In this document: positions 59,201-64,000 of the stretch, in pieces
Numbering within the stretch: position 1 is the stretch's first letter
How the letters are laid out: the number at the start of each line of letters is the position of its first letter
From: Rhynchopus euleeides
Lineage: Eukaryota > Euglenozoa > Diplonemea > Diplonemida > Diplonemidae
DNA length: 64,000 nucleotides
Direction: 5' to 3'
Assembly: GCA_963210315.1 (NCBI GenBank)
Contig: OY723238.1
Coordinates: forward strand, 1,612,001-1,676,000
Translations under genes and position numbers: made by a program
Notes under the pieces: generated by a model
What the model was told of the DNA's origin: nothing
Database searches by the model: none
Seen by the model: only the letters and a program-made list of their open reading frames with translations

Positions 59201-60375
59201 GCAGATGTGCTGCGTGAGATGCGGGCTTTGTCCGACGACGACAGCATCGAGGTATCAAAGGTGGTCGCACGCCACGTCGGGAGACGGGGCATTGCGATCG
59301 CCCATGCCAAGAAGTACGGCTGCAGGCTCAAGGACACGACCTTGGTGGGGAAGGCGTCTGACGTGATCCTCTGTGTCGAGGCGATGCAGAACGGCGGGCA
59401 GGGCGTCCACAGCGGTGTGTGTGGGGTGTGCCTCGACGACTGCACCCCTGCCAACAGCAGCCAGTTTGTGGACTGCAAGCACTGTATTCACACGGACTGC
59501 CTTGCCGGCTGGTTCCAGCTGATTGAGGGCGACTGCGAGGAGCGCCACTTCCCCCTCCACTGCCCTGTCTGCAAGGGCACAGGTGGGGTGCTGGGCGTCG
59601 CAGAGGTCGTGTCGTTGGCGGATGCCGCAGGAGCAGACCATACGAGCTTGGGCAGGGCCTCCCTGAAGCAGACGCTCCGTGTCCGTGACCAGGTCGACGG
59701 GAGGGTCCCGATGTCCTGCAGGGCTCCAGACTGCGAAGGTCTGCATCTGGTTGCACGGCACGGTGCCAGCCCTATCGTGCCGTGCACAGACTGCGGTGTG
59801 TTGATGTGCACCGAGTGTGGCAACTCCGATCACACCGACCCCTCCCTGACGTGCCAGCGGTTCGAAGAAACACAGCGGCGGCGGCGCAAAAGTGACGAAG
59901 AGGCGTCGCAGCGAATGGTCCTCAACATGAAGCGCTGCCCGAAGTGCCGGACACCTATTGAAAAGAATGATGGGTGTAACATGATGACGTGTACCTGTGG
60001 ATGCAAGTTCTGTTGGTTGTGCCCGAATCCCGTTAATCTGACCAAAGTAGGCTACGGGCACTTCCGCGACGCGTCCTCCCCGTGTTACAAGAAGCTGTTC
60101 AGTGGGTTGGGTGCTGCGTACAGGTGATAGTGATGTTAAGCGGTGCTGTTGATCTGTTCCTGACCCCTTCCCCCCACCACCCCAAGAAGCTTGTTTGTCA
60201 CGGCGAAGAGTCGGTGGGAGTGCACGTCGCGCGCAGTGTGATTTGAAAGCAACACAAACCACCTAGCCACAGCAACGCCTTTTTCACAGGGGCGACATCA
60301 CATTGCCGCTCGTGCACACACAAAACCCGGACTCTTTCTGCACCCCTGCGTGGCACAAGTCTTTTTCGATCATTA
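52880..60375 (+). repeat. Segmental duplication, right copy
   Basis: Counterpart of 35028-42800; copies are about 17.8 kb apart and in direct orientation. Confidence 0.95.
53204..60127 (+). CDS. CCCH zinc finger - DEAH-type helicase - RBR ubiquitin ligase, copy 2
   Basis: 2307 residues from ATG 53204. Same architecture as copy 1, with four CCCH fingers (CRFGRECNRADCHFAH, CRFGVSCNRAHCQFVH, CRYGVSCNRADCQFVH, CRFGLNCKNPKCNFVH) with unequal linkers. Walker A GSGKST at 727, DELH at 810, RING1 from 2073, RING2 from 2245. It has a ~20-residue insertion (ASANLNAWLQSQS region) near residue 520 relative to copy 1 and one extra Arg before RING2. Large stretches are identical in DNA to copy 1, while short patches differ strongly (finger array, ~54290-54410, ~54730-54880, ~56970-57300, ~58870-58900, last ~30 codons). 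All helicase and RBR key residues are kept, so both copies look functional. Confidence 0.93.
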   Translation: MSRTPAVSSHGKPCRFGRECNRADCHFAHPEGRRPTQAEPSLGVAMQHPPSADKPCRFGVSCNRAHCQFVHPDGRRRTQTEEKPASTHWGKSTPGEAGACHLGASVVELGGIEQAASVGTPSASSHDKPCRYGVSCNRADCQFVHPDGRMRMQTEAKPTRADCGNSTPGEMGVPMQSATSSEKTCRFGLNCKNPKCNFVHPASGPSRTPGLSAPPAGGERVFLPSTMCSRLGDAFAVINGTPVDGEGMEQKRASRCRIRDHAQIPTLADVGKKEEMSVADLNAAYVGTTVLMPHGEVVTIRSITTSMQDIDDYTASLLDDTRCPTLSQLWSWPMELPCVRVEGHQHVPEGVVANFGWCSVRDVLRQAVEFVDQAGCIVLNAVDKPLSIVRAVSLHGHVEKTPTSVVVLSEHGLNDDQRDSVKRQLNLVDAVGCVTLPTPFKKKQIYALLDDALQQRAFPRQIELVGSDNSDDESDAMSVTSAAAGMPLKVIKANPVDIRYTVHTGRGAVALKPVAACQLVAIGDAGHASANLNAWLQSQSCRIHKTAEKVSGQHRQCEVFDQPVCLQCRHSDMHGTADDVQAALQRASFLRGQGVMSTWQELQAAVSRYAGKLLCEAEVQMHDLRQKLRELGRRVRVAVSIGDREAAMPLKNQQSATRVQMKEFEEATVSLRAAVLRGNPRLSSVRILRRELERLKSMLPILSQRSAFVEHLQSTSQNVLLVDATTGSGKSTQLVQYAAEVVPGRIVCCQPNRFAAEALQSRVNREMGYERTNRVEFLDTRALLNRVLDARNGVEFAQREMHKTKVIVVDELHERSLWTDMILPLLKELLWERHASKNHLHVILASATMDTAYFESYFARGDVPYDVNRMSVGGRTHPLTVRYNGQLDLTRFVDRAYDKILQVVDEMPRPEEGQFPRDILVFLPRRSDIHALERKLHTSRVQDLVHTVPLHQGLPEQDYGAVFQPCHTHIKVVLATNIAETSVTIDGVKVVIDTGVVYESLYDSTRGLSTVQLSKISKSSAVQRAGRAGRTAPGLVHRLYSQEDFDAMEATAAPEILRTDPMQAVLRLRGAKIDLKEFDFVTPLPEKVLQGAVERLKCLGILGRDESVTPDGERHLKSTNLRRDRFKQLCANDNIPVHISDSVAEAIAISSDVFIRGYEVGSVQVAGTLESCLGDVGTVLAVMREYRAASTHQERMDLCSGRFSHYTLQRVRSPDNRFDCSTSTATAVQRNLVKAYFDSFVCRTEGGLYSPARSLRAPVSRNSLIQYVENKFYLSFVIDQRNGQKWFGTNVPISRELLNSDAIRTSPCSDVVQAYVEEASRLPGEKQITFDPLVFAKLCQTYRGLSGWGNDVAHTGGDVQLDRERLMVKVTGTDEAHRKIQDILNTEKALAETAVLCETNREIPVSDNGTARMLLGNGFGVDKFLLSPEDTLRVSYEVTVSSTTRRRFQASDALTCLELESVQLRDQLMNRARSFYRARARKDRITIATLLFLGQKGWLRQLRPEEPGFANIEGALTVCEEFVSQKLRCFRGNRRPSPEYYVDCDVPEGSDDFQLSTYRGFIVARPERTSRATQLVINGDVWQKEGIGFLLEQRGVSQIVLPAEAQVRVVSRRSDSSGTLVEATFHKPQTVRSEEVDVARLALGVRHNLIDHHRVITSSAFATPTGLSGTLYFADVQSSKDFVARQSLQVLGRHYPIKSRLAPHATEARVGCVTIDVWWSPTLPKTTTLIFTDRAARDRAVALSAGALKASQTKASDAEYMNRKELVSDGDLHVTFEGLKSVKRFFENGGEDTQAVHLQAFLLTSALLGGRDDPDVSLEVAPREDDGTWMQASMACHDVREAEQRVSNLASCGSYMSSINAYVTARVKVSMVVPISLPFKQALRVRTLLVSILNKPRLQNVTSSLTLDQSGCHATFAGNVVERVQRAAGAFSKNIIKLLSLGRHTLTDSDNVEAVRLRLNTRRATAAISKLESQYPHCAIWVKTMDAIGVRAFIFGDGEADVLREMRALSDDDSIEVSKVVARHVGRRGIAIAHAKKYGCRLKDTTLVGKASDVILCVEAMQNGGQGVHSGVCGVCLDDCTPANSSQFVDCKHCIHTDCLAGWFQLIEGDCEERHFPLHCPVCKGTGGVLGVAEVVSLADAAGADHTSLGRASLKQTLRVRDQVDGRVPMSCRAPDCEGLHLVARHGASPIVPCTDCGVLMCTECGNSDHTDPSLTCQRFEETQRRRRKSDEEASQRMVLNMKRCPKCRTPIEKNDGCNMMTCTCGCKFCWLCPNPVNLTKVGYGHFRDASSPCYKKLFSGLGAAYR

Positions 60376-61406
60376 GATGGTCTTTGAAGGTACGGTTTCG
60401 GTTGCACATCAGAGAAGACTATCCAACACGGAGTGATGTGACCAGATGTACGCTTTTGATTGATTGTTCCCCGTGCTCCGAGCAGCCCCGGTGAGCGCTG
60501 TTCCGGCTTCTTCTGGCCACACGGCGGCATTGCCTCCTGCCACCTCTAAGCAAGCAAGCAAGACAAAACAAAACAAAAACTGACAACACAGGTCGCGATA
60601 AGAAGTCCCTCTTTATCTTGTCCTTTGCCTGATTAGTTTGTTTGGCCCAGAGGCCGGCCACCGTGCGAACCCACAGTGACAGCTACCCCTTCTCTAATGC
60701 GTCCTCCCGCTCTCTAGGGGCAAACCCTCACAAGAGAGATCGGGACGCTGGATGGGTGGACTACGCAAACAGTTGGTTCTGCGAGGTCCTGCCCCCGAGG
60801 CCTTATGCAGCAGCGTTGCTGTTCTCTATCCCGAGCTCCTCACCCAGTTGAGGAGGGCTCTCGTTCATATCCACTTACCTGTGTTCCGATGATATCTTGA
60901 TGATGCCAGTGTGCTCAGTTGTTTTTGACTTTGGGGGGGAAGGTTGGTTCGATGCCACAGCGGCTTGCACGGTGCCAGCCCGGAGCCAAAATCGTGACAC
61001 AGCCTGTTTCAGGAAAATTTTCAGGATCTGTTTGAGGAGGCGTTCCGTGCTCTCCACTCATCACACCGCCACACCTTCATCAGCCAGGAGATTTGTGTAT
61101 TTCGTCAAGGCAAGGGTTTTTTCATTGAGGCTTCGCAGCAAGTCAGACGTCCTTCGCCGTCTTTTTTCCAACAAGGTACTTGTCAGGCGGAAATGCAGCG
61201 ATAGGGGAAGTGCTAGGTGCTTGCCGTCACACACAGTCTTATGCGCCTCCCAATCACACCAACACTTCTGCAGGCAAAATTTTCTGTGTGTGTCGTGCGA
61301 TCAACGATTTTTCTCGTCTACCTTTCGTATTTCTTCACGAACGATCCTGCACGACTCCAGCCGTATTTTTTAAACTTTGTACCTACCACCCCCCGTGTAT
61401 ATGTCA

Positions 61407-61481
61407 CCCCCCAAAAGGGGTGTGTTTATGTCACCCCCCCAGGGCTGCTGGGGGGGTGACATAAACACACCTTTTGGGGGG
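61407..61481. repeat. Long G/C hairpin (GTGTTTATGTCACCCCCC family)
   Basis: Left arm 61407-61442 and right arm 61448-61481 pair over 34 bp (CCCCCCAAAAGG, TGTGTTTATGTCACC, CCCCCAG) with a 2-base bulge and 5-base loop. Just before it (61386-61410) a variant GTGTATATGTCACCCCCC stands in line. Confidence 0.92.
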
Positions 61482-62490
61482 TGGGGTGTCGTGGGCACTC
61501 TTACAGGCTGAGACGACGTGTTGGTCAAGATTTTGGGGAGTAAATGGCCTCATCACGGTGGCCAGGACTGGGACCTCCCATGTGGGATATCCCAATGGGG
61601 TATCCCACACGGGTGATGGTCACTATCCCACAGGGGAGGGCACGTGTTCCCCCCCTGGGAGAACGTACGGTACCGACCTTGTCCATGGGAGACCCGATTG
61701 GGTCACGTAGGTTCTCCCAGGGGACATCCTGTCCTCCCATGCGACATCCCATGGGACGGATGGGATATCCCTGGTGTTCGTATTGCAGCTTGGGTTAGCG
61801 TGCTGGCATCGCAGCAGTGTCCCCTCGAGTCCACTCAGTGAGAACCGATCCCGCTCTCCTACTCCTGCTCTACGTGATACCACACGGTCTCGCTCTCCTC
61901 CTCGTTGCGCTGGAAAGGAGGGGTGACACACACACACACACTGGAAGCCGGGGATTGCCTGCTGATACTGAGACGCAATCTTCGCGACGACGCGTTGAAG
62001 AGAGCGCGGAATAGCCGCCGAACGAAAGATGGAGGGAGAGGGGATGCAGCGGGTGCGCTTTGGAACCGCACGTATCACCTGCTTCCGGAGGAAACGGGAA
62101 CGAGAAGGACAGACAGTACGTGTCTTGCGCTCCAGAAAGACCCAACGCAGGCTCTTCAACACGGGCAATGCGGGGTCTCTTCAACTTCGGTGCCACCTGC
62201 TCGCCAACGCTGTGTTGCAGGTTGCTTCACGTGTCAGATGGGTGACCCAGCACTTCTCCTGCAGCGCAAGCATTTCAACATATTGCCCAACGACGACCCA
62301 TCCAAAGTGAGAGTACGCGGTGCTCCTCCTCGGTTACTCTCGGTGATGCGCTGTCCGTGCCATTCATGTAGGTTGTCCGGACGGACACGCATGTGAGCTT
62401 GAAGTGTTTGTCTCGCAATAACGGGACACCATGCCCTGTCTCCTCCTCCCCTTCCACCGGGGATGACATCCAGTTCTGCCTGTCCTCCCG

Positions 62491-62555
62491 ACAGGCCAAC
62501 CTGGAGTGCCAAGAGACGCCCCCCGAGCGTCTCTTGGCACTCCAGATTGGCCTGT
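62491..62555. repeat. 29-bp stem hairpin
   Basis: Arms 62491-62519 and 62527-62555 (ACAGGCCAACCTGGAGTGCC + AAGAGACGC) pair over 29 bp with a single mismatch and a 7-base loop CCCCCGA. Confidence 0.93.
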
Positions 62556-62613
62556 GAGAGGGCTGAGGTGTGTGCGCGTGTGCGTATAGGGCCTCAAAGG
62601 CAACCACCCTAAA

Positions 62614-62690
62614 AAGGTGTGTTTATGTCACCCCCCTCCCGATTTTTGCACCTGGGGGGGGTGACATATACACGGGGGGTGGTAGGTACC
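62614..62690. repeat. Second hairpin of the TATGTCACCCCCC family
   Basis: AAAGGTGTGTTTATGTCACC then GGGGGGTGACATATACACGG with ~17 bases between. The right half plus GGGGTGGTAGGTAC is the exact inverse of GTACCTACCACCCC...GTGTATATGTCAC at 61379-61410, so the two sites bracket ~1.2 kb as inverted repeats. Confidence 0.88.
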
Positions 62691-63001
62691 CGTCCCCCCA
62701 CGTTGTGCGCTCCGTCGTTGTAACGTTGGCCCACTCGTGTGCTTCTTTCCGGGGTCGGGTCAGGGATAGTGCCCTGTGTCGTGCCGTTTTCCCCCGCTGT
62801 GCGGGTGGGTTGCCGTGCGTCGACACGGAGACACCTCCCCATTGAATGCCAATGTTTTGCTATAACCTGCTCAGGTCACGGTAAAAAAGACTGTTGGCAG
62901 CGCACGTATGGACACCCATACACGTACAGGTGCGCACAAACAAAAAGATCCGCTTGTGCAACACATTTTCCCCCCAAAACACACACACTCGCACTCACAC
63001 G

Positions 63002-64000
63002 ATGGCCGCCCCAAGGACTGCCGAGCGCTTCAGGGTGCGCGACATCGATGTAGACAACCTGATGCCCCTCCAATTGGTGAACGGGTACGAGCCGGTGGCA
63101 CCTAAGGAAGGGTGCGCGTTCCCCGAATGCACCACCGCCCATGAGGGGCCGGTTGCAGGGAACTGTGCGGTGTGTGGCCTCGGGGAGTACACCAGCTGTA
63201 TGGAACAGCTCCTCCCGGAAGGAACGCTGCGGACGTTCCAGGTGGCCAGGGAGGACGGGAGGCGTGTGTGCCCCGTCTGCTCTTGGATCCATGAGGGGTC
63301 CAAGAGCGAGCCCCGCCCGGAGGCGGGGCTCCTCCCACCAGTGACTGTGCACCCTGATGGTGCCGGCCACAATACTGAGGGATGGGGAAACCTGGAGTTC
63401 CTGGATGACATGGACTCGCAGAGGCTGAAGGAAGTGATCCTCCTCATGGTGAGGAAGGTGACCAACCTGGAGGCTGAGCTGCGCCGGGACAGGGCTAGCC
63501 GTGATGTGGGTGCCATTGACATCCAGCGGGTTGTCACGTGGACGTCTGCGGTGCAGAGCGAGGCCGGCCGGATGATGCTGCGCTCCAAGTGTGCGGTGTC
63601 GTTCAACGAGTCGGGCCTGCAGAATGGCGACCCCAACGCTTTCCATGTGCGGGAAGGCCTTACGGCATTCGACAACCTGGATTTGGGATTCAGGATGTGC
63701 CGGGACGGGGCGGCCCCAGACAGCACGGCCATGGAGCTGTTGCATAAAAATGTAGTGACCCTCCAAGCCATCAAACTGGGTTCGCTCGGTTTGGGGGCGA
63801 GGAGACACTACGAGGACAAGGCCAAGCGCATGGCTTGGACCAAGTTCTCTGCGGAATGGCAGGTTCGAATTGAAGGAGACGCACGGGCAGTCGCAGCGAG
63901 CGACCTGAAGGCAAAGGAGGCAAAGGAGGCGAAGCCTGCACCCCCGCCGCCCCACCATCAACACCGCAGCAACCCCTACCCGCAGAGGCGCCCCATCCAG
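63002..64000 (+). CDS. Cysteine-rich unknown protein, 3' end outside window
   Basis: Open from ATG 63002 to the last base (333 codons). Residues ~38-95 hold cysteine/histidine pairs (CAFPEC, NCAVCGLGEYTSC, VCPVCSWIH), the look of one or two zinc-binding knuckles. Residues ~130-165 are a helical/coiled stretch (SQRLKEVILLMVRKVTNLEAELRRDRASRD). The end is Lys/Ala- then Pro/His/Arg-rich (KAKEAKEAKPAPPPPHHQHR). No family recognised. One possibility is the gag-like first frame of a retroelement (compare the RNase H fragment at 21.2 kb), but nothing visible proves it; a host zinc-binding protein is equally possible. The long antisense frame here mirrors its codons. Confidence 0.65.
   Translation, partial: MAAPRTAERFRVRDIDVDNLMPLQLVNGYEPVAPKEGCAFPECTTAHEGPVAGNCAVCGLGEYTSCMEQLLPEGTLRTFQVAREDGRRVCPVCSWIHEGSKSEPRPEAGLLPPVTVHPDGAGHNTEGWGNLEFLDDMDSQRLKEVILLMVRKVTNLEAELRRDRASRDVGAIDIQRVVTWTSAVQSEAGRMMLRSKCAVSFNESGLQNGDPNAFHVREGLTAFDNLDLGFRMCRDGAAPDSTAMELLHKNVVTLQAIKLGSLGLGARRHYEDKAKRMAWTKFSAEWQVRIEGDARAVAASDLKAKEAKEAKPAPPPPHHQHRSNPYPQRRPIQ

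Larger units (their letters stand above)
60128..63001. other. Spacer with several palindromes
   Basis: No supported gene. 3' flank homology to ~60375, then unrecognised sequence, a zone rich in GGGATATCCC and CCCATGGG-type palindromes (about 61570-61775), a CA microsatellite (about 61928-61942), and the hairpins listed separately. Confidence 0.5.

Noticed and set aside
60897-61373. 158-residue frame after helicase-RBR copy 2
   Set aside because: Cys/Arg/Phe-rich, no domain, no supporting start context.
62876-63964. 362-residue minus-strand frame
   Set aside because: It is the codon mirror of the plus-strand cysteine-rich frame, whose CxxC pairs and helices make better sense.
1-64000. tRNA, rRNA or riboswitch genes
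   Set aside because: No cloverleaf B-box (GGTTCRANNCC) in a plausible setting and no rRNA-like stretch was found by eye; covariance searches could not be run.

Overview
The window is nuclear DNA of a GC-rich, intron-poor single-celled eukaryote. The evidence is a clear spliceosomal intron (GTATGT...CTCAG) in a BTB gene, WD40, BTB/BACK and DEAH-helicase/RBR-ligase proteins, hAT- and Mutator-type DNA transposons, and long repeat-rich spacers without operons. The lineage cannot be fixed from the sequence. The family make-up would suit an alveolate, stramenopile, haptophyte or excavate-like protist, but that is a guess.

Layout: 0-1.9 kb, the 3' part of a cysteine-containing, proline/threonine-rich surface protein with a GPI-like tail. 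3.9-6.6 kb, two tandem WD40 genes of equal length. 6.8-10.7 kb, a gene-free repeat island that appears to have split the WD40 array, because the 5' end of a third WD40 copy lies just beyond it (10.68-10.78 kb). 10.9-15.6 kb, two coiled-coil genes that share a gap-free C-terminal module. 18.6-20.3 kb, a 31-bp satellite and CCTCCGGAGG palindrome blocks. 21.2-24.0 kb (minus), a hAT transposase whose reading frame ends in an RNase H-like retroelement fragment. 24.3-28.1 kb, further satellites, two of them related to the 18.6 kb array. 29.5-33.8 kb, a group of small host genes: a one-pass membrane protein, a secreted cysteine-rich protein, a short coiled-coil protein and a spliced BTB/BACK protein.

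35.4-42.6 and 53.2-60.1 kb hold two copies of a very large gene (2399 and 2307 aa) that joins a CCCH zinc-finger array, a DEAH-type helicase and a RING-IBR-RING ubiquitin ligase. The copies are mostly near-identical but carry short divergent patches and different finger numbers (6 versus 4). The 10.6 kb between them is a transposon nest: two inverted copies of a non-autonomous element with 15-bp terminal inverted repeats and perfect 9-bp target duplications, a 2-kb element built on ATAACG repeats, a fold-back pair, and a broken lysine-methyltransferase-like gene. 60.1-63.0 kb carries several strong palindromes. A cysteine-rich reading frame of unknown function runs off the right end.

The genes do not form an evident pathway. 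The main themes are recent local duplication (WD40, coiled-coil and helicase-RBR pairs) and heavy colonisation by palindromic, non-autonomous repeats. All calls are by eye; no similarity search was possible.
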